From Pseudomonas sp. Au-Pse12 (GTDB lineage: Bacteria; Pseudomonadota; Gammaproteobacteria; Pseudomonadales; Pseudomonadaceae), in the NCBI RefSeq assembly GCF_021341665.1, contig NZ_JAJTTH010000001.1, positions 496,001 through 560,000 of the forward strand: a DNA stretch of 64,000 nt, given 5' to 3'. Positions 8,945-17,415 of this stretch are shown in pieces. The notes under the pieces are model-generated. The model had not been told where the DNA came from. It made no database searches and worked only from the letters and a program-made list of their open reading frames with translations. How positions within the stretch are numbered: the stretch's first letter is position 1; every line of letters starts with the position of its first letter. The position numbers and the translations under genes were made by a program.

Positions 8945-10591
8945 ATGACTCTCAGTCCTTTTGCGGGCAAACCGGCACCGGCTGAATTGTTGGTCGACAT
9001 CCCGCGACTGGTTACGGCTTATTACACCGGTCAGCCTGATGCATCGGTGCCTACCCAGCGTGTGGCCTTCGGTACTTCCGGGCACCGTGGCAGCTCGTTC
9101 GATCTGAGTTTCAACGAATGGCACGTTCTGGCAATCAGCCAGGCCATCTGCCTGTACCGCGAATCCCAGGGTATCGACGGCCCACTGTTTGTCGGCATCG
9201 ACACCCACGCCCTGTCGACCCCGGCCGGGGCCAGCGCCCTGGAAGTGCTGGCGGCCAACGGCGTGACCGTGATGATCGCCGCCGGCGACGAATACACCCC
9301 CACACCTGCGGTGTCTCACGCCATCCTCTGCTACAACCGTGGGCGCACCTCGGGCCTGGCGGATGGCATCGTCATTACACCGTCCCACAACCCGCCACAG
9401 AGCGGCGGCTACAAGTACAACCCCACCAATGGCGGCCCGGCCGACACCCACATCACCAAGTGGATCGAAGCCAAGGCCAACGAACTGCTGGCGGCCAAGC
9501 TGGCCGGGGTCAAGCGCATCAGCTATGAGCAGGCGTTGAAGGCCGACACCACTCATCGCCACGACTACCTCAACACCTACGTCGCCGACCTGATCAACGT
9601 CATCGACCTGGATGCCATCCGCAACGCCAAGCTGCGCCTGGGTGTGGACCCGCTGGGTGGAGCAGGGGTGCGCTACTGGTCGGCGATCGCCGAGCACTAT
9701 CGCCTGGACCTGGATGTGGTGAACAAGCAAGTGGACCCCACGTTCCGCTTCATGTCGGTGGACTGGGACGGGCAGATCCGCATGGACCCGTCCTCCAGCC
9801 ATGCCATGCAAGGGCTGATCGGCCTGAAGGAGCGTTTTGACGTGGCCTTCGCCTGCGACCCCGATCACGATCGTCACGGCATCGTCACGCCGAGCGGCGG
9901 CCTGTTGGCGCCGAACAACTACCTGGCAGTGTCCATCGACTACCTGTTCCAGAACCGCCCGCAATGGCGCGCCGATGCCGCGGTGGGCAAAACCGTGGTC
10001 AGCAGCGGCCTGATCGATCGGGTGGCAGCACGCCTGGGCCGTCGTCTGTATGAAGTGCCAGTCGGTTTCAAATGGTTTGCCGACGGTCTGTTCGATGGCT
10101 CGCTGGGCTTTGGCGGCGAAGAAAGCGCCGGCGCCTCGTTCCTGCGCCGCGACGGTGGTGTCTGGAGCACCGACAAGGATGGCCTGATCCCGTCCTTGTT
10201 GGCCGCGGAAATGACCGCTCGCACCGGTCGCGACCCAAGCCAGGCCTATCGTGCGCTGTGCGATGAGCTGGGCGAACCGTTCTCGGTCCGCGTCGATGCC
10301 AAGGCCAACCCGCAGCAGAAGGCCTTGCTCAGCAAGCTGTCGCCACAACAGGTGACTTCGACCCAGCTGGCGGGCGAGCCGATCCAGCAGATCCTCAGCC
10401 ACGCCCCGGGCAACGACCAGGCCATTGGCGGCCTGAAGGTCATGACCGAGAACGGCTGGTTCGCCGCGCGTCCGTCCGGCACCGAGGACATCTACAAGAT
10501 CTACGCCGAAAGCTTCATCGGCGACGATCACCTCAAGCAACTGGTGCAGGAAGCGCAAACCCTGGTGGACACCGCCATCAGCGGCAACTGA
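8945..10591 (+). CDS. pgm: Alpha-D-glucose phosphoglucomutase
   Basis: A 548-aa enzyme interconverting glucose-1-phosphate and glucose-6-phosphate, for glycogen/trehalose and UDP-glucose metabolism in the cytoplasm. All phosphohexomutase motifs are present: phospho-serine loop [11 protein letters not shown] (Ser147), metal loop DPDHDRHG, sugar-specificity loop GGEESAG and phosphate-binding loop RPSGTED near the C-terminus. It belongs to the E. coli Pgm type (546 aa, Ser146), not the AlgC phosphomannomutase type. It stands alone between terminators, with 223 bp upstream in which I see no gene. Confidence 0.96.
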   Translation: MTLSPFAGKPAPAELLVDIPRLVTAYYTGQPDASVPTQRVAFGTSGHRGSSFDLSFNEWHVLAISQAICLYRESQGIDGPLFVGIDTHALSTPAGASALEVLAANGVTVMIAAGDEYTPTPAVSHAILCYNRGRTSGLADGIVITPSHNPPQSGGYKYNPTNGGPADTHITKWIEAKANELLAAKLAGVKRISYEQALKADTTHRHDYLNTYVADLINVIDLDAIRNAKLRLGVDPLGGAGVRYWSAIAEHYRLDLDVVNKQVDPTFRFMSVDWDGQIRMDPSSSHAMQGLIGLKERFDVAFACDPDHDRHGIVTPSGGLLAPNNYLAVSIDYLFQNRPQWRADAAVGKTVVSSGLIDRVAARLGRRLYEVPVGFKWFADGLFDGSLGFGGEESAGASFLRRDGGVWSTDKDGLIPSLLAAEMTARTGRDPSQAYRALCDELGEPFSVRVDAKANPQQKALLSKLSPQQVTSTQLAGEPIQQILSHAPGNDQAIGGLKVMTENGWFAARPSGTEDIYKIYAESFIGDDHLKQLVQEAQTLVDTAISGN

Positions 10592-10624
10592 CCGGCGCTG
10601 CTGGCCTGTCAGGCAAATAAAGAA

Positions 10625-10651
10625 GGGGCGACCATCACGGTCGCCCCTTTT
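10625..10651. terminator. Bidirectional terminator between pgm and pirin gene
   Basis: Stem GGGGCGACC/GGTCGCCCC (10625-10633, 10639-10647) with a 5-nt loop, followed by TTTT on the plus strand and flanked by AA on the other side. It separates two convergent genes. Confidence 0.88.
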
Positions 10652-10667
10652 CGTTGGTGGCCGCGCT

Positions 10668-11363
10668 TCAGGCCAGATCCACCAGTACGATCTCGCTGTC
10701 CTGCAACGCGGTGACCTGCAGCACCTGCTCATCTTCCACTGCAATGCCGTCTCGAGCGTTGGCGCGCAAGCCGTTGACTTCAATCGCTCCCGTTGCGGGT
10801 ACCAGGTACGCCCGGCGCCCACTGTCCAAGCGATACTCGGCGGTTTCACCGGCCTTCAGGTTGGCCGCCACCAGTCGCGCATCGGCACGAATCCGCAGGC
10901 TTTCCTCGTCGCCATCCTTGCCACTGGCCAGGGTCACGAAGCCCTCGCGCAGGCCTTTGGGAAAAGGCTTGGCGCCCCAGGAAGGCGCGGAGCCGGCCTG
11001 GTTGGGGATGATCCAGATCTGGAAGATCTTGGTTGGCGTGGCTTCCAGGTTGTACTCGCTGTGGGCGATCCCGGTGCCGGCGCTCATCACCTGTACATCG
11101 CCGGCTTCGGTGCGGCCCTTGTTGCCCAGGTTGTCCTGGTGGCTGATGGCACCCTCGCGAACGTAGGTGATGATTTCCATGTCGCGGTGCGGGTGCTGGG
11201 GGAAGCCGGTGCCGGGAGCGATCACGTCGTCGTTCCAGACCCGCAGGTTGCCCCAGTGCATGCGCTTGGGGTCGTAGTACTCGGCGAAGGAAAAGTGATG
11301 ATGGGCATCCAGCCAGCCGTGGTGAGCGCCGCCCAGGGAGCTGAAAGGTCTGAGTTCAAGCAT
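10668..11363 (-). CDS. Pirin family protein (YhhW-like bicupin)
   Basis: A 231-aa two-cupin protein of the pirin family, the same length as E. coli YhhW, which has quercetin 2,3-dioxygenase activity in vitro. Metal ligands are all conserved: His57 and His59 in QHPHRDMEIITY and His101 and Glu103 in GTGIAHSEYN, with numbering identical to YhhW. In vivo role and substrate are unknown; pirins may be redox sensors or dioxygenases. The start MLELRPFSSLGG is the only reasonable one. It is transcribed toward pgm and divergently from the helicase, with 275 bp of AT-rich intergenic DNA between them. Confidence 0.92.
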   Translation of the reverse strand: MLELRPFSSLGGAHHGWLDAHHHFSFAEYYDPKRMHWGNLRVWNDDVIAPGTGFPQHPHRDMEIITYVREGAISHQDNLGNKGRTEAGDVQVMSAGTGIAHSEYNLEATPTKIFQIWIIPNQAGSAPSWGAKPFPKGLREGFVTLASGKDGDEESLRIRADARLVAANLKAGETAEYRLDSGRRAYLVPATGAIEVNGLRANARDGIAVEDEQVLQVTALQDSEIVLVDLA

Positions 11364-11638
11364 GATCTTCTCCTCATTAAGGGCTCGTCATGGCTCGTGG
11401 TAGCCGGGCCAGAAAACGATAACCGTTGGTTGATGGCGTGCATCTTCTATCAGTTATAGATCGATAAAAAGCGCAAAAAATGCCGTAATTCAATCGTAAA
11501 ATTAGATAATTATTTTGCCGCAAAGCTGGTGTTAAACCTTCGGTTCATCGCTTAAGTTAATGACCTGCAAGCAATTGGCTGGATACCGTGAAAAAATCCG
11601 GCGACCATTACCGCTCAGCCTCATACCCTGGAGTCCGC
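11364..11638. other. AT-rich divergent promoter region, pirin / helicase
   Basis: About 90 bp in the middle (roughly 11440-11530) is markedly AT-rich compared with the flanks and contains direct and inverted short A/T tracts. No gene is seen. It probably holds promoters for both divergent genes; no known operator is recognised. Confidence 0.4.
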
Positions 11639-14104
11639 GTGTCGCAACACACCCCCGATCTGCCCCCCGAGCTTTTGCCCCTGGCCCAGATGCCGCTGCT
11701 GAAACGCCTGGCGGCGCGCTTCTTCGGCCATGGCCTGAATCGCCTGCGGGCCCAGCATCGGGCGTCCTGGCTGCATGGCCAGGCCGATGGCTTTCGCAGT
11801 GGTCACACCGCAGGCGTGGAATACGGCTATCAGGAAGGCCGGCTTGAGGGGCTTGAGGAAGGTCGCCAGGTGTTGTTGATTCGCGACAGCCGCAACACCG
11901 AGCACCGCCCACCCGGGGTGGACGACCGTCTGTTCGATGACTGGCGCCTGCCGTTGAGTGGCGAGCTGAAGAAGCGCTTCAAGGCGGATGTTGCCCGCCT
12001 GCTGCCTGCCGGGGCGCAACCCAGCGCCGCGCAGTGGAAGATGATTTTCAGCGAAACCCCGGCCACCGCGGTGATTGCCGGGGCGGGCGCCGGCAAGTCG
12101 ACCTCGCTGGTGCTGCGCCTGTTGCTGCTGCACCACTATCTGGGTTTCGAGCTGGATGCCATGACCGTGGTGACCTTCACCCGGGAGTCGCGCAAGGATT
12201 TCATCGGCAAGTTGACCCAGGTGTTTGCCTTGTGGGGGCGGCAGCTCGGCGCCAGGGAAGCCCGGGAGCTGGTGCGGACCTTTCACTCGCGGATCCTGCC
12301 GATGGTACGCAGCCTGCCGGGGTTCGAGCGCTTGCAGGCCTTTGAAAACCTCAGTGATCGGCTCCAGGGGGCCGAGGACGAGGTGGACAGCAACCCGTTC
12401 GACTTGCGCATCAATGATGCCCAGCGCAAGCACCTGAATGCCTGTTACCAGGCGTTGTATCGCAGTGACGAGCGTTTTCGCCTGGCCTTGCAGCCTTTGC
12501 TGCGCCACGCCCTGCAACTCAAGGAACTGGAGCGCGACCACCCGGACGTGCAGAAGCGCATGGCGGTGACGGAGCTGGCGGCTAAGCGCGATGAAGAACT
12601 GTGCGACACCGTGGAAGACCTGTGGTTGCGTGCTGGCGCCTGGCCGATCAAGGGCGTCGAGCCTCAGCGCCAGCGCTTCGAAATCAACGGCTCGACCTTT
12701 TACAGTCACGGCTACTGCGCGGAGCTGGATGCCTGGGTGGTGCTGGGCTTCGATCCACGCGAGAGCCCGCAGCTCAGCCGGCCAGGGGCCAAGCTTTCGG
12801 TGCGCGCGGAGTGGGCTGTAAAACGCACCCTGTTTCAAGCTTTCTGCCGTAAGCCATTGATATGGCTAGATAGTTATGAGTCATCGAAACGTTCTGCTGG
12901 TGCCTTTTCGGCCCAGGTCAGTGCCGGCCCGGGCTTCGATTACAAGGTCAAGGGCGAACTGGCGTCGGCACCGCTGCTCGATTGTTTTGTCGCCGCCGCC
13001 GGCTTTATCGAGAACCTGGGGCTGGACGTGGGCGATGCGGTCGGGCGCATGAGCTTTGCCCAGGACGACCCCGATCGGTTTTTCTTCGAGGCCCTGAGCC
13101 TGTTCTGGCGAGCCCTGGAAGACCACTTGCTGGACCAGTCGCCGCCGATCATGAGCTACAACCGCATGTTCGCCTTGTTCAGCGAGCGCTCGCCGGAGAA
13201 CTTCAAATTGCTGAGCGACGCCTGCCTGAGGCCGATGTCGCACCTGATGATCGACGAGTTCCAGGATGTTTCGCCGCAGATCGTCTCCTGGATCAGGGCC
13301 AGCCTCGCCGCGATCCGCAGCCGTGGTGCCGCCATGCACATCGGGCGCGCGGCCCAGCATTCCTCGCTGCTCTGCGTCGGCGATGATTGGCAATCGATCT
13401 ACGGCTGGCGGGGCAGTTCGCCCCAGTACTTCATCGAGTTCAACAAGGAGTTCCCGTCTCCGGGCACCACCCGGGTCATGCTCAGCGAGAACTACCGCAG
13501 CCATCAGCATGTGATCGATGCGGCGGAGCATATTGTCCGGGCCGCGCCGGCCATTGCCGGGAAGAAGGCCAAGGCCGCCGGCGAGCCGGGGGCGCTGTGG
13601 CCGGTGCAGGTGCTGGATCGTGATGACCAGGGCTTGGCCCAGCGTCTGGCAGAGCACTACAGGCAGGGTGATTCAATCTTGATGTTGTTTCGAAAAAGTA
13701 GCGATAAGTTATTGATAGAAGAGAGTATTTCGCAAATAGTTAATGTTGATTCTAGCTTGCCGCCCGCGGCGCGCAGGCTGAAGCAGCTGACCTATCACAG
13801 TGCCAAGGGCCTGCAGGCGGATGCGGTATTCCTGCTGGGCGATTGTCAGCACCTGAGCAGTTCACCCTATAAAAACCAGGTCTATCGCATGGCCGGGCTG
13901 GGCAAGGACGGTGACGCCGAACCCTACGACAGCGCGCAGAAGGACGAGATCCTGCGGCTGGCCTATGTCGGCATCACCCGGGCGGCCAAGCATTGCTACT
14001 GGTATGTCGACCGCCAGGAAGGGGCTTCGGGCAATGCACCCAAGGCCTCGGACCGGGTGCCGCGGGACAAGCCGTATTTTCAGGACTTGCGCCAGGCCAC
14101 CTGA
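11639..14104 (+). CDS. UvrD/HelD-like superfamily 1 DNA helicase
   Basis: An 821-aa SF1A helicase. Motif I is GAGAGKST (Lys153), Ia is VVTFTRESRKDF, motif II MIDEFQDVSPQ, motif III VGDDWQSIYGWRGS, motif IV LSENYRSHQHV, motif V YHSAKGLQADAVFL and motif VI LAYVGITRAAKH. The VGDDWQSI motif is shared with helicase IV (HelD); the ~150-residue N-terminal extension is not recognised. Chosen start is GTG at 11639, 5 nt after GGAG; a GTG at 11588 would add 17 residues without a clear ribosome site. Likely role is DNA repair or recombination. Two short stretches (about 12850-12890 and 13670-13760) are AT-rich with rare ATA codons, unlike the rest of the gene. Confidence 0.88.
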   Translation: MSQHTPDLPPELLPLAQMPLLKRLAARFFGHGLNRLRAQHRASWLHGQADGFRSGHTAGVEYGYQEGRLEGLEEGRQVLLIRDSRNTEHRPPGVDDRLFDDWRLPLSGELKKRFKADVARLLPAGAQPSAAQWKMIFSETPATAVIAGAGAGKSTSLVLRLLLLHHYLGFELDAMTVVTFTRESRKDFIGKLTQVFALWGRQLGAREARELVRTFHSRILPMVRSLPGFERLQAFENLSDRLQGAEDEVDSNPFDLRINDAQRKHLNACYQALYRSDERFRLALQPLLRHALQLKELERDHPDVQKRMAVTELAAKRDEELCDTVEDLWLRAGAWPIKGVEPQRQRFEINGSTFYSHGYCAELDAWVVLGFDPRESPQLSRPGAKLSVRAEWAVKRTLFQAFCRKPLIWLDSYESSKRSAGAFSAQVSAGPGFDYKVKGELASAPLLDCFVAAAGFIENLGLDVGDAVGRMSFAQDDPDRFFFEALSLFWRALEDHLLDQSPPIMSYNRMFALFSERSPENFKLLSDACLRPMSHLMIDEFQDVSPQIVSWIRASLAAIRSRGAAMHIGRAAQHSSLLCVGDDWQSIYGWRGSSPQYFIEFNKEFPSPGTTRVMLSENYRSHQHVIDAAEHIVRAAPAIAGKKAKAAGEPGALWPVQVLDRDDQGLAQRLAEHYRQGDSILMLFRKSSDKLLIEESISQIVNVDSSLPPAARRLKQLTYHSAKGLQADAVFLLGDCQHLSSSPYKNQVYRMAGLGKDGDAEPYDSAQKDEILRLAYVGITRAAKHCYWYVDRQEGASGNAPKASDRVPRDKPYFQDLRQAT

Positions 14105-14108
14105 AAAA

Positions 14109-14131
14109 AAGCCCGCTGGCGAGGCGGGCTT
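14109..14131 (-). terminator. Terminator for the DUF1652 gene
   Basis: Stem AAGCCCGC/GCGGGCTT (14109-14116, 14124-14131). Read on the minus strand it is followed by a run of seven T that starts at the helicase stop codon. It therefore ends the leftward DUF1652 transcript just after the helicase gene. Confidence 0.8.
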
Positions 14132-14150
14132 CACATGGCTGGCCGGTGTT

Positions 14151-14441
14151 TCAGGCCTTGAATGCCAGGGATGGAGCAAAGGCTTCCAGCTCATCTTCCA
14201 CGGCTTCGATTATTCGCTCGACATCCGCGGCGCTCATCACCGTGGCGCAGGGAATGCCGGCGATGGCGATCATGGTTTCGCCGCTGGCACGGTCGAAGAG
14301 TCGGGCGATCATGCTGCCCGGCGCATCCATGCTGGCTTCGAAGCCCATGGGGTGAAAATGCCAGCGCATCAACTGGCAGGCGTTGGGAAAGGTGACTTTA
14401 CTGGCCCAGGCTCTGTTCATCGGTGGCCCACCTTGATTCAT
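14151..14441 (-). CDS. DUF1652 family protein
   Basis: A 96-aa protein of the Pseudomonas-centred DUF1652 family, judged from the ACQLMRWHFHPMGFEA and IARLFDRASGETMIAIAGI segments and the overall layout (short beta strands followed by a C-terminal helix, SAADVERIIEAVEDELEAF). Function is unknown. The start at 14441 is preceded by AGGAAG at proper distance; a second Met at residue 8 is possible. It converges on the helicase gene and has its own terminator. Confidence 0.7.
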   Translation of the reverse strand: MNQGGPPMNRAWASKVTFPNACQLMRWHFHPMGFEASMDAPGSMIARLFDRASGETMIAIAGIPCATVMSAADVERIIEAVEDELEAFAPSLAFKA

Positions 14442-14696
14442 TGAGCGCTTCCTTGTGCTCGCGGTAGGAACGACCGGATCGTCAATGACCCGATCGGTTG
14501 AGGTTTTAAAAATAGCACCGGCGTGTGACGGTTCGCAGTTTTTTTGCCGCCGTCCGGCGGTTCACTGGTCGGTTATTGATGCCGCTCATGCCATCCGGGC
14601 GGCTGCCTCCCAAACCGTTCGAGCCAGCTTCGCGGCCGATCGTTGAAGCGTTGGGCGAAGTTCGGCAAGCTGCGCTTTTTCCTGTTCGAGAAGCTT

Positions 14697-15512
14697 ATGT
14701 CTGCCGCCGATGACGGGCCCCTGCACACCCAGGCCACCGGTGAAACCGTGATGCGCTACCACCTGTGCTGGAAGCACCGGGACCTGGATGGCGTCATGGC
14801 GCTGTACCACCCGGACATCCAGTACAACGATTTTTTCCAGAACCGCACCCTGGGGCTGGACGAGTTGCGCGACTATGTGCAGGCCAGCATGCCCCGGGCC
14901 CCCGACGAGGCCCTGGAGCACTGCGACCGTATCCGCCTGGACGGCAACACCGCCTTCATCCAGTACCAGGTGACCCTGCGCGGCGGCCAGGGCCTGGTGT
15001 CGTTTCGTTCCAGTGAAGCGATTACCGTGCGCGACGGGCTGATCTGGCGGGTCAATGAGTACGCTTCCCTGGTGCGCGAACCCGCGCCGAGCAAGTCCTG
15101 CGCCAGCCTGCGCCCGGCCGCCAGCCGCCTGGGGTTGTCGCCGCGCCAGTTGAGTTTCATGGCCGAGGACCTGCAGCAGTATTTCCAGCGCCATCAACCG
15201 TACCTGGACCCGGAGCTGGACCTGCAGCGGGTGGCCCGGGAATGCGGCTACAGCCGCAACCAGATTTCCTACCTGCTCAACCAGGTGCTGGGGCAGAGCT
15301 TCTACCGCTACGTCAACCAGGCGCGCCTGCAGCATCTGCTGGCCGCGCTGGACCAGGCCACGCCCCCACTGCGCATTGACGAACTGGCATTTGCCGCCGG
15401 GTTCAACTCACTGTCGGCGTTCTACAGCTGTTTCCGCCAGCACACCGGGCAATCGCCCAAGGCCTACGCCAAGCAAATTTCTTTGCGTGCACGCGCGCAA
15501 GACAGCCCCTGA
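14697..15512 (+). CDS. Transcriptional regulator: NTF2/SnoaL-like domain fused to AraC HTH
   Basis: A 271-aa protein with two parts. Residues about 10-125 form an NTF2-like (SnoaL) fold, recognised from YHLCWKHRDLDGVMALYHPD and the following beta strands; residues about 150-265 are an AraC-type double HTH (DLQRVARECGYSRNQISYLLN, then IDELAFAAGFNSLSAFYSCF and RQHTGQSPKAY). The NTF2 domain probably binds a small ligand, in place of the usual AraC cupin. It starts 52 bp before the FAD oxidoreductase and reads the same way, so it is probably the regulator of the amine cluster that follows. Start MSAADDG is chosen over an upstream in-frame Met lacking a ribosome site. Ligand unknown. Confidence 0.8.
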   Translation: MSAADDGPLHTQATGETVMRYHLCWKHRDLDGVMALYHPDIQYNDFFQNRTLGLDELRDYVQASMPRAPDEALEHCDRIRLDGNTAFIQYQVTLRGGQGLVSFRSSEAITVRDGLIWRVNEYASLVREPAPSKSCASLRPAASRLGLSPRQLSFMAEDLQQYFQRHQPYLDPELDLQRVARECGYSRNQISYLLNQVLGQSFYRYVNQARLQHLLAALDQATPPLRIDELAFAAGFNSLSAFYSCFRQHTGQSPKAYAKQISLRARAQDSP

Positions 15513-15563
15513 GGCCAGGCACTAGGATCGCCGCATTCGAAATTCGGGTTGCGGAGTGCTTGC

Positions 15564-16970
15564 ATGCCGGCGTGGCGCAGTATCAGTTTGTGGATGGACC
15601 AACTCGACGAGCCGCTATTGCCGCGGCCGTCGCTTGCGCAGGATCTGGATCTGGACGTGGCGATCATTGGCGCCGGTTATACCGGGCTGTGGACCGCCTA
15701 TTACCTCAAGCGCCAGGCGCCGCAGCTGAATATCGCGCTGATCGAGGCGCAGACTGCCGGTTTTGGCGCCTCGGGTCGCAACGGCGGCTGGCTGATGGGC
15801 AACCTGCTGGGCGAGGACCGGCTGCTGGCCGGTCTTTCGCCAGAGCAGCGCCGCGCCAGCTTCGACCTGTTGCACGGCATTCCCGATGAAGTGGCCCAGG
15901 TCCTCGAACGGGAAGGCATCGACTGTGATTATCGCAAGGGCGGGGTGCTGTACTGCGCCGCGCGCTACCCCGAGCAGGAAGCCAACCTGCGCCAGTACCT
16001 GGACAAACTCTATGCCCAGGGCCTGAACCAGGACGACTACCGCTGGCTCGACCCTGCGCAACTGGCCCAGCAGATCCGCTTGGCCAGGCCCTATGGCGGA
16101 ATCTACGCGCCGCATTGCGCCACCATCCAGCCTGCCAAGCTGGTCCGCGGGCTGGCCCGGGCCGTCGAGCGCCTGGGGGTGCCCATCTATGAAAACAGCC
16201 CGGTGAGCCATTGGCAGTCCGGCAGCCTGCAGACCGCCAAGGCCTCGGTGCGCAGCCGCTGGATCGTGCCGGCGGTGGAGGGCTACTCGGTGACCCTGCC
16301 GCCGTTGGGGCGTTACCAGTTGCCGGTACAAAGCCTGTTGGTGGCCACTGAGCCGCTGGCGGAATCCACCTGGGATGAAATCGGCCTGAGCCAGGGCCAG
16401 GCGTTCAGTGAGAGCAGCCGGCAAGTCACCTACGGCCAGCGCTCGATGGACAACCGACTGGTGTTCGGCGCCCGCGGCGGCTATCAGTTCGCCAGCAAAT
16501 TGCGCCATGACTTCGACCTGACCCGGGACGAGGTGGAGCTGCGCCGCTACCTGTTCGGCGAGCTGTTCCCGCAACTCAAGAACGTGCGCATCAGCCACTC
16601 CTGGGGCGGCAACCTGGGCATGTCCCGGCACTTCAAGCCGCACATGCTCTGCGACCGACGCAAGGGCATTGCCCTGTCCGGCGGCTACGGCGGCGAGGGG
16701 GTCGGGGCCAGCAACCTCGGCGGCCGGACCCTGGCCGACCTGATCCTGGAGCGCGACACCCCCTTGGTGCACCAGCCCTGGGTGCTGTCCGAACGCGGCC
16801 TGGAAGCGCTGCGCGCCTGGGAGCCCGAACCGTGCCGCTGGCTGGGCTACAACGCGATCATTCGCAGCTTCGTCCACGAAGACCAGACCCTGGCCAACCC
16901 GGCCTCGGCCCCATGGCGGCGCAGGATGGCCAGCCGTATCGCCGGCTTCATGGAAGGTTTCATGCACTGA
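15564..16970 (+). CDS. FAD-dependent amine/amino-acid oxidoreductase (DAO/PuuB-like)
   Basis: A 468-aa flavoprotein of the DAO family. The N-terminal FAD-binding motif is DVAIIGAGYTGLWTAYYL with an acidic end to the second strand (ALIEAQ), then GASGRNGGW, typical of gamma-glutamylputrescine oxidase-like enzymes; SWGGNLGMSRHFKPH and SGGYGGEGVGASNLGG are the C-terminal substrate/FAD segments. It should oxidise a secondary or primary amine in the cytoplasm with FAD. The start follows GGAG by 7 nt. The next genes, a cupin and a PotF-like periplasmic binding protein, suggest a polyamine or related amine as substrate. It might instead act on a sarcosine-like compound. Confidence 0.82.
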   Translation: MPAWRSISLWMDQLDEPLLPRPSLAQDLDLDVAIIGAGYTGLWTAYYLKRQAPQLNIALIEAQTAGFGASGRNGGWLMGNLLGEDRLLAGLSPEQRRASFDLLHGIPDEVAQVLEREGIDCDYRKGGVLYCAARYPEQEANLRQYLDKLYAQGLNQDDYRWLDPAQLAQQIRLARPYGGIYAPHCATIQPAKLVRGLARAVERLGVPIYENSPVSHWQSGSLQTAKASVRSRWIVPAVEGYSVTLPPLGRYQLPVQSLLVATEPLAESTWDEIGLSQGQAFSESSRQVTYGQRSMDNRLVFGARGGYQFASKLRHDFDLTRDEVELRRYLFGELFPQLKNVRISHSWGGNLGMSRHFKPHMLCDRRKGIALSGGYGGEGVGASNLGGRTLADLILERDTPLVHQPWVLSERGLEALRAWEPEPCRWLGYNAIIRSFVHEDQTLANPASAPWRRRMASRIAGFMEGFMH

Positions 16971-17026
16971 GCCGGCTCTATGAACCGAACACCGTCCGTT
17001 CGGATTTTCCGTCGAAAGGTAGAACC

Positions 17027-17368
17027 ATGAGCATCACCCAATTCAAGCAAACCGCGACGCTCACCCTGGCCGAGTCGGCCCCAGTGGCGGTGCCCCTGGG
17101 CACCCCGGTGGCCGTGACCTCGGTGACCGCCGTCGAGCGCAGCGACGGGGTCGAGACCGGCATCTGGGAATGCACCCCCGGGCGCTGGCGGCGCCAGATC
17201 GTCGCCCAGGAGTTCTGCCACTTCATCCAGGGGCGTTGCACCTTCACCCCGGACAGCGGCGAAACCCTGCACATCGAAGCCGGTGACGCACTGATGTTGC
17301 CGGCCAACAGCACCGGGACCTGGGATATCCAGGAGACGGTGCGCAAGACCTACGTATTGATTTTCTGA
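17027..17368 (+). CDS. Cupin domain protein (DUF861, EutQ-like)
   Basis: A 113-aa single-domain cupin. GIWECTPGRWRRQI, FCHFIQGRCTFTPDSGE and IEAGDALMLPANSTGTWDIQETVRKTYVLIF match the DUF861 (Cupin_3) pattern, which is often found next to FAD amine oxidoreductases in Pseudomonas. The usual metal-binding histidines are not evident, so it may bind a ligand without metal. It lies 56 bp after the oxidoreductase and 47 bp before the binding-protein gene, consistent with one operon. A longer open frame overlaps the oxidoreductase end but the MSITQF start has the ribosome site AAAGGT. Confidence 0.82.
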   Translation: MSITQFKQTATLTLAESAPVAVPLGTPVAVTSVTAVERSDGVETGIWECTPGRWRRQIVAQEFCHFIQGRCTFTPDSGETLHIEAGDALMLPANSTGTWDIQETVRKTYVLIF

Positions 17369-17415
17369 TCCCTTGATTGCCTGCCAACAACAAAACCAGC
17401 CACAGGTATCGACTC

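Noticed and set aside
8888..10849. Open frame of about 650 codons antisense to pgm
   Set aside because: Pgm has all catalytic motifs and a terminator; the antisense frame runs through that terminator and has no recognisable product.
11588..11638. Upstream GTG start for the helicase
   Set aside because: No ribosome site; the GTG at 11639 follows GGAG at good distance.
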